NCBI GenBank assembly: GCA_035627835.1
Contig: DASPKX010000131.1
Coordinates: 1 to 45,970 of the forward strand
From: DASPKX01 sp035627835
GTDB lineage: Bacteria; Verrucomicrobiota; Verrucomicrobiia; Limisphaerales; SXQI01
Direction of reading: 5' to 3'
Length of the DNA stretch: 45,970 nt
The notes under the pieces were generated by a model. It was not told where the DNA came from and made no database searches. It saw only the letters and a list, made by a program, of their open reading frames with translations. Shown here piece by piece: positions 32,187 to 41,100 of this stretch. The position numbers were made by a program, and so were the translations under genes. The first letter of the stretch is position 1. The number at the start of each line of letters is the position of its first letter.

Positions 32187-32965
32187 GCCGCTTCAGCGAG
32201 CCGTCTAAGAACAACGCCAGCGAGGACGAAGCCAAAGGCGCCCGTTAAGTGCGTGGCCGTTCCGTAACCTCCTTCGCAGGTCAGCTTCAGATCCGAATCG
32301 CGATCGCGCATCGGGCAAACTGATCCATCCTTCTGCGGGAAAACCACAGGTTCCGGCGAATAAACGCATTCGACACCCATGCTCTTCTGAAGAGCGTCTG
32401 GGAAGCCGTGCTCCGAGCGGAGTTTTTTCCGGACGATCTTTAACAAGGGATCATTGCTGGCTCTGGCCAGATCATCGACGCGCAGAGCTGTGGGATCTCG
32501 CCGTCCACCAGCGCTTCCGGCCACCACCACCGGCAGGCTTCGTGCGCGGCAGGCAGTGATGAGGAGAGTTTTGTTCGAGACCGAGTCGATGGCATCCACG
32601 ACATAATCAAAAGGCGTGGCTAGAATTTCAGCGGCGGTTTCCGCGGTGAAGAAGATCGGCAGCGTGGTGATTTTACACTGTGGGTTAATCGCCTGGACGC
32701 GCTCCGCGAGAACTTCGACCTTCGGGCGGCCAAAATGCGGATCTAACGCGGGCAGTTGGCGATTCACATTGCTGACGCAGACGTCATCCAGGTCCACCAA
32801 GGTCATCGCGCCAATGCCGCTGCGCGCGAGAGCTTCCACAACCCATGAGCCGACGCCACCAACACCGATGATGCAGACATGCGCTCTGCGAAAGCGAGAA
32901 AGCGCCGAAGCTCCATACAGCCGGCCGATACCCCCGAATCGTGTTTCGTAATCGCTGTCCGCCAT
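32183..32965 (-). CDS. tcdA: tRNA threonylcarbamoyladenosine dehydratase
   Basis: The 260-aa protein opens with ETRFGGIGRLYGASALSRFR, then the ThiF/E1-like ATP-binding CIIGVGGVGSWVVEALARSG near residue 31, TLVDLDDVCVSNVNRQLPAL near 55 and FDYVVDAIDSVSNK near 119. The length and the RFGG(I/L)xRLYG start identify TcdA/CsdL rather than MoeB or ThiF. It cyclises t6A to ct6A at position 37 of ANN-decoding tRNAs using ATP. It lies 12 nt downstream of the ABC ATPase stop in the same direction... read on the minus strand it actually precedes a different unit: the ATPase gene ends at 32977 and tcdA starts at 32965, so the ATPase is upstream and the two are probably co-transcribed. Confidence 0.93.
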   Translation of the reverse strand: MADSDYETRFGGIGRLYGASALSRFRRAHVCIIGVGGVGSWVVEALARSGIGAMTLVDLDDVCVSNVNRQLPALDPHFGRPKVEVLAERVQAINPQCKITTLPIFFTAETAAEILATPFDYVVDAIDSVSNKTLLITACRARSLPVVVAGSAGGRRDPTALRVDDLARASNDPLLKIVRKKLRSEHGFPDALQKSMGVECVYSPEPVVFPQKDGSVCPMRDRDSDLKLTCEGGYGTATHLTGAFGFVLAGVVLRRLAEAA

Positions 32966-32976
32966 TCGAGAAAGTT

Positions 32977-34062
32977 CTAAGCAGGCGGTGTGGCGCCAAT
33001 CACCTGCCCTTCGGCATGCGCGTTGAAAATCTTGCGAATGACATCCTCGATCGGCACCTCCTCGATATCGATATCCTGCACCGGAAGTTCATCGAGGAGC
33101 ACTTTGCACGCGCTGGTGACACGGTCGCGCTTAATGCGCAACTTAACAGCGCCAGGGGTGGATTCCACGATCTCGCCGAAGCGTTGAAGTTGATGCCTGC
33201 CAAAATCTGTGCCGATCTCGCAATGGATCGTCACAATCTTAAAATCGACGAAGCGGTCGAGCACCTCGGTGAGTTGCCCGTCGAAAAAAATCGAACCTTT
33301 GTCGATGATGATGACCCGCTTGCACAACTCCTGAATGTCCGCCATGTAATGGCTCGTGAGCACGATCGTCGTTTTCTGCGTGGCATTGTGTGTGCGGAGA
33401 AACTCGCGAACGGTCTGCTGCGATACAACATCCAGGCCAATCGTCGGCTCATCGAGGAAGAGAACCTTCGGCCGGTGCAGAAGCGCGGCGATCAACTCGA
33501 ACTTCATGCGCTCGCCCAGCGATAGTTCCCGGACCATCACGTTCAACTTGTCTCGGACTGTCAGCATGCTCGTAAGTTCATCCACCGTCCGCTCGAAGTC
33601 CGCCTTCGGAATGCCGTAGATCTTGCTGTTCAACTCGAGAGATTCGCGCGCTGGCAGATCCCACCAGAGTTGGTTCTTCTGCCCCAGGAGCAAAGCGAAC
33701 TGCCGACGATACCCATCCTCCCTTTCCCAGGGCACATACCCGAGCACCCGTGCTTCCCCGCCGGAGGGAAACAGCAGCCCGGCGAGCATTTTCAACGTGG
33801 TCGTTTTGCCTGCGCCATTCGGCCCGAGAAACCCAACCAACTCTCCCTCGGCAATTTCAAACGAGACCTTCTGAACCGCCGTGACGATCTCATGCTGCCG
33901 CCGGAACAATCCAACCAGCGCGCCCTTGAAGCCTGGCTGCTTCTTGTAGGTGCGGTACGTCTTGGTCAGGTTATTGACCGTAATTATTGTGGGCGCGACT
34001 GGAGCCGCCATGGCCGGAGCATTCAAGACAGCAGCAACCGGCGTGTCAAACGCGGGCCGCAT
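32977..34062 (-). CDS. ABC transporter ATP-binding protein (ABC-2 export type, COG4586-like)
   Basis: The 361-aa product from ATG 34062 contains IITVNNLTKTYRTYKKQPGF, GFLGPNGAGKTTTLKMLAGL (Walker A) near residue 85, VRELSLGERMKFELIAALLH (signature), KVLFLDEPTIGLDVVSQQ (Walker B) near 205, and a switch His in LTSHYMADI. The extra N-terminal segment mentioning GLFRRQHEIVTAV and the long C-terminal domain fit the COG4586 group, whose partners are ABC-2 (DUF990-type) permeases. No permease gene is adjacent: tcdA follows 11 nt downstream. The in-frame start at 34200 would run into the divergent SH3b gene and is rejected. The substrate is unknown. Confidence 0.88.
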   Translation of the reverse strand: MRPAFDTPVAAVLNAPAMAAPVAPTIITVNNLTKTYRTYKKQPGFKGALVGLFRRQHEIVTAVQKVSFEIAEGELVGFLGPNGAGKTTTLKMLAGLLFPSGGEARVLGYVPWEREDGYRRQFALLLGQKNQLWWDLPARESLELNSKIYGIPKADFERTVDELTSMLTVRDKLNVMVRELSLGERMKFELIAALLHRPKVLFLDEPTIGLDVVSQQTVREFLRTHNATQKTTIVLTSHYMADIQELCKRVIIIDKGSIFFDGQLTEVLDRFVDFKIVTIHCEIGTDFGRHQLQRFGEIVESTPGAVKLRIKRDRVTSACKVLLDELPVQDIDIEEVPIEDVIRKIFNAHAEGQVIGATPPA

Positions 34063-34121
34063 TTTTGGCTCTGCATTCCTTAAATTGACAGATGGGCGCC
34101 CAAGCTCTCTAATCCCAGCCC

Positions 34122-35159
34122 ATGAAGATTTTCGAAAGGTTTGCCGTTGTTGTCGCGCTGGCGATGACGTTAGGCCAACTTTTTGCCGCGGAGACCGCAA
34201 CCGTCAGCAAGCCCCGCATTCTCGTGCGAGCGCAGCCGAGCATTCACTCGGAAATCCTGACCAAGCTCGAGCAGGGGGAGCAAGTCACCATTCTGGATCG
34301 GGTTGCGAAAGATAAGCCGAAGGAAGGCGAGCCCGCCGCCTGGTTGAAAATTGGCATGCCTGCCAATGTGCCCGTCTGGGTGTTCACCCCCTACCTGAAC
34401 CCTGACCATAGCGTGAAAGTCAGCCGCCTTAACCTGCGCGCGGGCCCGGGGGAAAACTACAGTGTTGTTGGCCGCCTGGAGCGTGGAGCTTCAGTCAAGC
34501 CGATCCGCCAGGTCGAAGAATGGACGGAAGTAGAAACGCCCAAGGACGCTTATGGCTTTATCGCCGCGGATCTTGTCAGTGGAGCGAACCCTCAGCTCGC
34601 GCAGAACGAGCAGCCAACCGCCAAGGCCGCACCGCAAAACGACGCTCCTCCTGCGGTAACGACCCGCGCATTGCCGCAGGATCCAACACCTCCGCCTGTC
34701 GCCCAGGATTCTCCTCGAACTCAGCCTGCCGCGCCGGTCGATCTGGGCGCAAGGCAAGCTCAGCAAGCGCCGCCAGCCATCCAGACTCCTCCCGCTGCAG
34801 AAACCCCAGCCAACGCTGCCGCACCGAGCCAAACCGCGCCGCCAGCTATTCAACCATCGTCTCCGGCAACGGCCGCAGAGCCGGGCGCAGAAAAAGGCCG
34901 CACAGTTCGGCGTGAAGGCGTGATTCGAAGCACTAAAAATCCTCTCGCTCCGACTTACGAGGAACTCGTCAGCACCGAGACCCGCAAGACCATTAACTTT
35001 CTATGGACCGGCCCGAACGGGATGGATCTGAAGCGCTTTCGCGGCAAGAAGGTCGTTGTGACTGGCGAAGAAGGGCTGGATCCAAAGTGGCCCCGCATTC
35101 CAGTAATCGAAGTGCAGTCTATTGAGCCAGCTCCTGATGTCCTTTCCGAATCTAATTGA
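34122..35159 (+). CDS. Exported protein with two bacterial SH3 domains and a Pro/Ala-rich linker
   Basis: The 345-aa protein has a signal peptide (MKIFERFAVVVALAMTLGQLFAA, split here as residues 1-23), a first SH3b domain (about 30-92), and a second, clearer one (VSRLNLRAGPGENYSVVGRL, about 98-150). A long Ala/Pro/Gln-rich linker follows (about 155-265), then a C-terminal globular segment of about 75 residues containing FRGKKVVVTGEEGLDPKWP. SH3b domains usually bind peptidoglycan or peptides, so an envelope role is probable. Its last 23 nt overlap the folD start. The C-terminal segment is not recognised. Confidence 0.82.
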   Translation: MKIFERFAVVVALAMTLGQLFAAETATVSKPRILVRAQPSIHSEILTKLEQGEQVTILDRVAKDKPKEGEPAAWLKIGMPANVPVWVFTPYLNPDHSVKVSRLNLRAGPGENYSVVGRLERGASVKPIRQVEEWTEVETPKDAYGFIAADLVSGANPQLAQNEQPTAKAAPQNDAPPAVTTRALPQDPTPPPVAQDSPRTQPAAPVDLGARQAQQAPPAIQTPPAAETPANAAAPSQTAPPAIQPSSPATAAEPGAEKGRTVRREGVIRSTKNPLAPTYEELVSTETRKTINFLWTGPNGMDLKRFRGKKVVVTGEEGLDPKWPRIPVIEVQSIEPAPDVLSESN

Positions 35160-36024
35160 CGGTCGCGCCATCGCGGAGCAGGTCCACTCCGAAACCGCCA
35201 GCCGGGTAGCAGCCCTGAAAAGCCGCGGCATTCAGCCCGGCCTCGCCTTCATCCGCGTGGGGGAAGATCCTGCCTCGCAGGTTTACGTCGGCATGAAGGA
35301 GAAGACGAGCGCTCGCCTGGGCATCGCTTCCTGGACGTTTGTGCTTCCTGAAAAAGCCACTCAGGCTGAGTTGCTCGCTAAAATCGACCAGTTGAACAAA
35401 GACCACAATGTCCATGGGATCCTGGTTCAAGCGCCCATCCCCCGACAGATCGATTCTTCCGTTATCTACTCGTCGGTTTCACCGGCGAAAGATGTCGATG
35501 GTTTCCATCCGGTGAACATGGGCAAGTTGGTCCTTGGCGACACCACAGGTTTTGCGCCCTGCACTCCGGCGGGCGTGCATGAATTGCTCATCCGCTCCGA
35601 GGCAAAAGTGGAAGGCTCCGAAGTGGTGGTTCTCGGCCGCGGCAATATCGTCGGCAAGCCAATGGCCGCCATTCTGATTCAGAAAGCGCCCCACGCGAAC
35701 GCCACAGTCACGCTTTGCCATTCTCACTCCCGCAACACCGCTGAACATTGCCGCCGCGCTGACATTATCATCGCGGCTATGGGCGTGGCTCGTTTCCTCA
35801 AAAAGGAAATGGTTAAGCCTGGGGCTGTCATCATTGATGTAGGTGTGAATCGCATTCCCGACGCGACCAGCAAGTCCGGAACAAAGTTGGTTGGCGATGT
35901 CGATTTTGAGCAGGTTCAGCCGATTGCCGGCTTGATCACTCCAAACCCCGGTGGCGTCGGACCAATGACGATCGCCATGCTTCTGCGGAACACCGTTCAA
36001 GCCGCCGAGACAGCGACAAAATAA
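35137..36024 (+). CDS. folD: Bifunctional methylenetetrahydrofolate dehydrogenase/cyclohydrolase
   Basis: The 295-aa enzyme begins MSFPNLIDGRAIAEQVHSE and shows AFIRVGEDPASQVYVGMKEK near residue 43 (catalytic Lys), GILVQAPIPRQID near 92, DVDGFHPVNMGKL near 121, VVLGRGNIVGKPMAAIL near 166 and the C-terminal TPNPGGVGPMTIAMLLRNT. The SRS-type NADP motif reads GRG, a common variant. It interconverts methylene-, methenyl- and formyl-tetrahydrofolate. ATG 35137 is preferred over an in-frame TTG at 35122. It overlaps the SH3b gene by 23 nt, so the two are probably translated from one message. Confidence 0.97.
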   Translation: MSFPNLIDGRAIAEQVHSETASRVAALKSRGIQPGLAFIRVGEDPASQVYVGMKEKTSARLGIASWTFVLPEKATQAELLAKIDQLNKDHNVHGILVQAPIPRQIDSSVIYSSVSPAKDVDGFHPVNMGKLVLGDTTGFAPCTPAGVHELLIRSEAKVEGSEVVVLGRGNIVGKPMAAILIQKAPHANATVTLCHSHSRNTAEHCRRADIIIAAMGVARFLKKEMVKPGAVIIDVGVNRIPDATSKSGTKLVGDVDFEQVQPIAGLITPNPGGVGPMTIAMLLRNTVQAAETATK

Positions 36025-36047
36025 TTCCCTTAATTTTAAATAGCAGT

Positions 36048-36488
36048 ATGCAAGCAACTCGTATTCTCCCAGACCTGCAAGCCTCTTTGCTTTGCGAAGA
36101 AGTGCGCCAGGAAATGAATGGCAACTTTATCCTCATCGGCATTATCGGTTGGGTGAACGTGCCTCAGGTTCCAATCACCGCCTTTAAGCTCTGTGTCTTC
36201 AACCGCTGGGCCGCCGGCGTTGGCCAGTTCACGGAAACTGTCCGCCTCGTCGCGCCTGACCAAAGCACCGTGATGCGCCACAGCAACGTTAAGTTCGCGC
36301 TGCAGGATCCTTCACACAACGCCACCAACGTCACTGTGTTCGCCCAACTGAAGTTCGAAGTTGCTGGCACGTATTACATTGAGGTTCTCGTCGATGACGT
36401 GATGAAACTGCGTTACCCGATACCCTTGAACGTGGTGCCGCAACAACAGCAGCAACCAGGAGCCCAGCCGAAGCCACCCGGCGCTTAA
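36048..36488 (+). CDS. DUF6941-like protein
   Basis: The 146-aa soluble protein begins MQATRILPDLQASLLCEEVR and continues QEMNGNFILIGIIG, followed by alternating beta-type segments such as FKLCVFNRWAAGVGQF and AQLKFEVAGTYYIEVLVDD. It ends in a Gln/Pro tail. The opening 'LLCEEVRQEMNGNFILIGI' resembles DUF6941, a family of uncharacterised beta proteins often found beside housekeeping genes. It follows folD by 23 nt and is closed by a terminator, so it is probably the last gene of the SH3b-folD operon. Function is unknown. Confidence 0.75.
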   Translation: MQATRILPDLQASLLCEEVRQEMNGNFILIGIIGWVNVPQVPITAFKLCVFNRWAAGVGQFTETVRLVAPDQSTVMRHSNVKFALQDPSHNATNVTVFAQLKFEVAGTYYIEVLVDDVMKLRYPIPLNVVPQQQQQPGAQPKPPGA

Positions 36489-36510
36489 CCCAGTCCGGAA
36501 CCGTTTTGTC

Positions 36511-36540
36511 AGGCGCCGTGCGAACGGCGCCTTTTCTTTT
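36511..36540 (+). terminator. Rho-independent terminator after the DUF6941-like gene
   Basis: AGGCGCCGT and ACGGCGCCT form a 9-bp stem with a GCGA loop, followed by TTTCTTTT, 22 nt after the stop at 36488. Confidence 0.9.
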
Positions 36541-36581
36541 CCCCTCGTTGCGAGTTGTGCCGCCGGTGGCATAATGACCGC

Positions 36582-36872
36582 ATGGGTAAATTGACTCCGG
36601 GGGAAGTCAAAGAAGCGCTGGTCCAAATGCGCGATTGGAAAAAAAAGGGCAGCGCCATCACACGCACCTTTCAGTTCAAGGATTTCCCCCGCGCGATCAA
36701 GTTCGTGAACAGCCTGGCAAGGGCAGCAGAGAAAGCGCAGCACCATCCAGATATCGACATTCGTTGGAACAAAGTGAGCCTCTGCTTAACAACTCACGAC
36801 GCCGGTGGATTGACCGACAAAGACTTTAGCCTCGCTGCCCAGGCGGACAAACTAGCGGGGAAAATCAGCTAA
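36582..36872 (+). CDS. phhB: 4a-hydroxytetrahydrobiopterin dehydratase (pterin carbinolamine dehydratase)
   Basis: The 96-aa product starts MGKLTPGEVKEALVQMRDWK and contains RTFQFKDFPRAIKFVNSL and then HHPDIDIRWNKVSLCLTTHD, the PCD signature with the catalytic His pair and Asp, followed by LTDKDFSLAAQAD. The length is normal for the family. It dehydrates the pterin carbinolamine formed by aromatic amino-acid hydroxylases; members also occur as molybdopterin-linked or regulatory proteins. ATG 36582 is preferred to an in-frame start at 36555, which precedes the family start. No hydroxylase gene is nearby; galK follows after 7 nt, an odd pairing. Confidence 0.93.
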   Translation: MGKLTPGEVKEALVQMRDWKKKGSAITRTFQFKDFPRAIKFVNSLARAAEKAQHHPDIDIRWNKVSLCLTTHDAGGLTDKDFSLAAQADKLAGKIS

Positions 36873-36879
36873 AGCGCCT

Positions 36880-38085
36880 ATGAGCGAGGTCAAAGCATTT
36901 TTTCAGCAGAAGTTCGGTAAACCTCCAACGCAGGTCATTCAGGCCCCGGGACGCCTTGAACTGCTCGGAAACCACACCGACTATAATCAAGGTCTTGTCA
37001 TGTCCTTGGCCGTGGACCGCTACATTTTCATGGCGGCTGCCCCCCGCAATGATGGCCATATTCGCCTGGTGTCCACCGCCTTCCCTCAGCAGGAGGAATT
37101 CACGATCGACCGGATTGAAAAGAATCCTGCGGCTCCCTGGGCCGACTACGTCAAAGGAGTGCTCGTTGAACTCAAACGGCGAAAGGTCCACTTCGGCGGA
37201 TTCGATGCTGCCGTGCATGGCACGATTCCCTTTGGCGCGGGTCTGAGCAGCTCCGCCGCCCTTGAAGTGGCCACCGCCCTGACGATTCGCCAGCTCTACC
37301 CCTTCTCACTTGGCCCGAGCGGCCTTCGGCCTCCGCCAGTTGCGGATAAACAAGGCGGCCTCTCCGACCTGAACTCTGAGGAGAAATTGATCTTTGCGCG
37401 AATTGCGCAAGCGGCGGAAGTGGAGTTTGTTGGCGTCAAGTGCGGGTTGCTCGACCAAATCTCCTCCTTGTTCGGCAAGAGCGGCCAGGTGATCGAAATC
37501 GATTGCCAGACAACCACTGTCAATCACTCGCCTATGGCAGGCGGGGTCGCGGTGGTCGTGTGCGATTCAGCGGTGAAGCACGCGCTTTCCGGCGGCGAAT
37601 ACAACGAGCTGCGCGCCCATTGCGAAGCCGCCGCGAAGAAACTTGGTGTCGCTGCCCTCCGTGCTGTGGATCCACCGTTGCTCGAGCGCAACAAGAGCAA
37701 GCTGACGGAGCGAGAATACCAATGCGCCTATCACATTGTCGGAGAGAACGCTCGCGTTGTTTTTGGTGAGCGCGCTCTGCGCGAGGGAGATATACGGCAG
37801 TTCGGCCAATACCTGTTCCAGAGCCACGCCAGCTCACGGGATTACTTCAAAAACAGCGTCCCTGAATTGGATCTCCTGGTCGCTGCTGCGCAGAAACACC
37901 CCGGTTGCATCGGCGCGCGTTTGACCGGAGGCGGCTTTGGCGGGGCGACCATCAACCTCGTTGAATACAGCGCTGTGGAATCATTCCGGAAACACATGAC
38001 GGAAAGCTACGCGCGCGACACCGGCATTCAGATCCAACCCTGGGTCTGCCAGATCGTCGATGGCGCCCGTGGCTCCTCACGGTAA
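36880..38085 (+). CDS. galK: Galactokinase (GHMP kinase family)
   Basis: The 401-aa enzyme has the sugar-binding signature GRLELLGNHTDYNQGLVMSL near residue 24, with Asn where the common form has Glu (GEHTDYN). The ATP-binding GTIPFGAGLSSSAALEVATA lies near 113 and the C-terminal GARLTGGGFGGATINLV near 347. An extra segment of about 20 residues (near 143-165, containing GPSGLRPPPVADKQGG) interrupts the region before EEKLIFARIAQAAE and is not usual. It phosphorylates galactose or a related sugar at C1. It follows phhB by 7 nt, implying a shared message. No other Leloir gene is in the window. Confidence 0.93.
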   Translation: MSEVKAFFQQKFGKPPTQVIQAPGRLELLGNHTDYNQGLVMSLAVDRYIFMAAAPRNDGHIRLVSTAFPQQEEFTIDRIEKNPAAPWADYVKGVLVELKRRKVHFGGFDAAVHGTIPFGAGLSSSAALEVATALTIRQLYPFSLGPSGLRPPPVADKQGGLSDLNSEEKLIFARIAQAAEVEFVGVKCGLLDQISSLFGKSGQVIEIDCQTTTVNHSPMAGGVAVVVCDSAVKHALSGGEYNELRAHCEAAAKKLGVAALRAVDPPLLERNKSKLTEREYQCAYHIVGENARVVFGERALREGDIRQFGQYLFQSHASSRDYFKNSVPELDLLVAAAQKHPGCIGARLTGGGFGGATINLVEYSAVESFRKHMTESYARDTGIQIQPWVCQIVDGARGSSR

Positions 38086-38136
38086 ACAGCCGCCCTAAAA
38101 ACTTCGAAGGCCTGCTTCATTATTGCCTAACGCAAA

Positions 38137-38161
38137 AGGCCGGGGATTTGCTCCCCGGCCT
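38137..38161 (-). terminator. Rho-independent terminator of the PA14/Ig protein gene
   Basis: AGGCCGGGGA and TCCCCGGCCT form a perfect 10-bp stem with a 5-nt loop. On the minus strand it is followed by TTTGCG, so it best fits the minus-strand gene, 37 nt after its stop at 38199. It may also slow transcription from galK. Confidence 0.8.
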
Positions 38162-38198
38162 CGCGTGAGTGATTCGTGTGTTCTCTAACGAATCAAAA

Positions 38199-41100
38199 TT
38201 ATTGGCTGACAACGCGGAAGAACCGCATGCGCCCGGTTGGCTGGATGGTTTGAGGGTTCGCTTGTGAGCCTGCTGCGGTCCAGGCTGGGCTGCTCAAGCT
38301 CGTCGTCTCCTGGAGCGTTCCCGTGCCGGTCCAAGACAGGGTTACACCGTTGGCCCCTTGAGAAATGCTCAAGCGAGCGCGTTGTGCCGCCGGAGCAATT
38401 CCTTGCGCCCAATCCACAGCGGCATCGAGGATCTTAAGACCTGCATCATTCAGCAGGGACGCTGTGTCATCGCCGTAGAATAACATGACGCGCCGCTCCG
38501 GAGCGGTGAAGCCGTTGAGCATGGCCGCGCCTTTGTCATAGGCATAAACCAACGCGCGGTTTGGGTTGTCAGCGATTGTCGCGACAACCTGCACCCCGCC
38601 TTGCGGAACACCCCATGAATATGTCGAAGTGCCGCTCACCGCTACTGTGCCGCTAAGGCCGGCAGCGATCTGGTGATTCGGATTCGTGATGGCGATCTGA
38701 GTCTGCCCACCGGTGGTGCCACGGGTGATCGTATCCTGGTCGGTGGTCATCTGGTAGTTGTCCTGCAACGCAGCTTCCCAATTGAGCACTGGAACAGCCA
38801 CATCCTTGAACTTATCGGCAACTTCCCCCGAGGTGACCGTGGAAGAAGTGATCACCAGATTTTTGCCGGTGGCCATTTCAGTGGTCGAGGCCGCCGCCTG
38901 CACCACTTCAACCGCGTAATCGCGACCAAGCAGCCGATTGCGAATTGCTCCATCACCCGAGTTCAACGTCGCGTTGCCGACGACGAGCAGCACACCGCGT
39001 TGCGCACGGATCTGCCCGGTGGTTGCCGCAGTGATGCGGTTGCCTGCCAGATCAGTCACATTGTTAATAGTGATGGTGTTCTGGCTGCCCGGCGCTATTG
39101 CGCTAGTCGTCAGGATGACCACAGACGGGTCATTAGGATCGATCACCGCCCCGCTGACAGTGATGCCATTGTTGAAGGAGTAACTGTTGTTCGCTGTGGC
39201 CGTCGTCGTGTTCACCGGCTCCGAGAAGCGAACTCGAACCTGATTGTTCGCGCCGAAACTCTGAACCGCCGAGACGAGTGTGGGTGGAATAGCGTCACTG
39301 CTCACCGTAATGACTGCTTCAGAGCTGGTCGCGCTGGCTCCCGGAACAGAAACGATCACGCGATATCGAACGCCGGTTTCCCCGCGCGGCAGCACCGGCG
39401 TGGTGTATGTCGCGGAATTTGCTCCGGTAATGTCCGTAAACGTCCCCCCGGCAGCGGCACGCTGCCATTGATAGTTGAACGACGTAGTTGCAGACCCACC
39501 CGTTGTGCCTGTGGCTGCCACGGAAAGGGTTGTTTGGGTGTTTTCAACGATTGTTCGGCTGGTCGGCTGTGTGCCGATTGTCACAGACGAACCATCCGGG
39601 TTCGATAGAATCGAAATAAATTGGCCGCCAATAGGAGGTGTTCCGTTGGCTGGATCCGTTGTTGCGCTGGGCAACCGCCAATTCAAACCGACATTGTCAC
39701 CACCACCACCTTCCTGGTGCAGCACACGGAAGTAATAGCGCTGGCCGGCCTGCAATGTGATTTGATTTCCCTGCGGCCATTCGGTCTCAGGAAAGGTGTC
39801 GCTGCGGTTCTCGAGCGCGTCTGGATTGCGGCGGTCCACACCCACCCAATCACGAGGATTGTTCCAGGTTGGCTCCACTGCGATCAACTTGGCATTCGCT
39901 GGGTCAGCGTCGTTGCTCAAATACAACTCGGCACGATCATCCGCGCTCAAGTAGAAGATGTAGTTGCCCGACTCGGGAGGGTAAAGCCAGCCACTCAATT
40001 CATTGCCGTAGTTTTCCCCGCCTTCGCTTGCTCCGTTCGGCGGGTATTCTGCGCGAGGCTCGAACGTGACCATTGTTGGAACTGCAGTTCCCTCTTTAAC
40101 CGAAGCAATGTTCCCGCCCTGGAAGAAGCGGTGCAAAACGAATCCGCGGGATTCGACCCAGCCGCTGAACTGTGCGGTCGCCGGGGCGGCCACGGCATTT
40201 CCAGCCAAATCGGTGATCCCGTTAACCGTAATGGTGTAACGTGTTCCGCCCGTTTGCGCAGTCGTGCGCAGGTAGACGGTTCGCTCGTCAATGACCGTGG
40301 CTTCCTGAACACTCAAGCCGTTGCTCAAGCTAAAACGTCCAGTCGTGATGTTGTTGGTATTAATTGCTTCAGAAAACGTGAGAGTCACTTCATTCATCGT
40401 GCTGCCTCCCACAGCGCGCGCGATCGTCGGCGCCACAGCGTCTGTGGAGACGGTAATGGTGGCCGCCTGGCTGGTCACCTGTCCCTGGCCACCTGTGACA
40501 CGCACCGTGTAGCGGGCGCCATTGTCCTCGCTCGGCGTTTTCTCAAGCCTGAAGACCCAGTTGGTGGCATCCGGAACCTCCGTTCCGTTCCGCAGCCATT
40601 GGTACTCATAGGGCGGAGTGCCGTTTACAGTCACCCTTAACGTCAAGGGGGTGTTCTGAACGACTGTCGTGCTCTGGGGCTGAGTGACGATCGACACCTG
40701 CCCCAAGGTCTTATCGATTGTCGAGAGCCTCGAACCTGAAATGGGCTCCGTCGGAACTTCGGCTATGGCGCTGGTCACAGCCACCGAGAGGTTATCGCCG
40801 CCTCCGCCTTCCTTCATCAGGGCTTCGATGTAGTAAGGAGTGCCCGCAACAAGGTTAATGGGCAACGAAACATTCTCATACCTCTCATTCGGTGTTCCAG
40901 CATCCAGCACGGCACGGCGCGTTGCGGCGTCGCCAACGGAAGAGTCCCAAGTACGAGGATTGTTCCATTGCGATTCGATTGCGATTTGCCGTTTGTTGCC
41001 AGGGTTCGCATCCGTGCTCAAGTACAGAGCTGCGCCGTCATCCGCCGATAGCCAAAAAACATGCGGGCCGGTCCGGTCCGGGTAGAAGTAGCCTAAAATT

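Noticed and set aside
39621..40640. Long plus-strand open frame (about 340 codons) inside the PA14/Ig gene, with another at 38673-39608
   Set aside because: They are antisense to a gene with clear domains and a signal peptide. Their translations are Arg/Cys/His-rich without recognisable motifs, as expected of shadows in GC-rich DNA.
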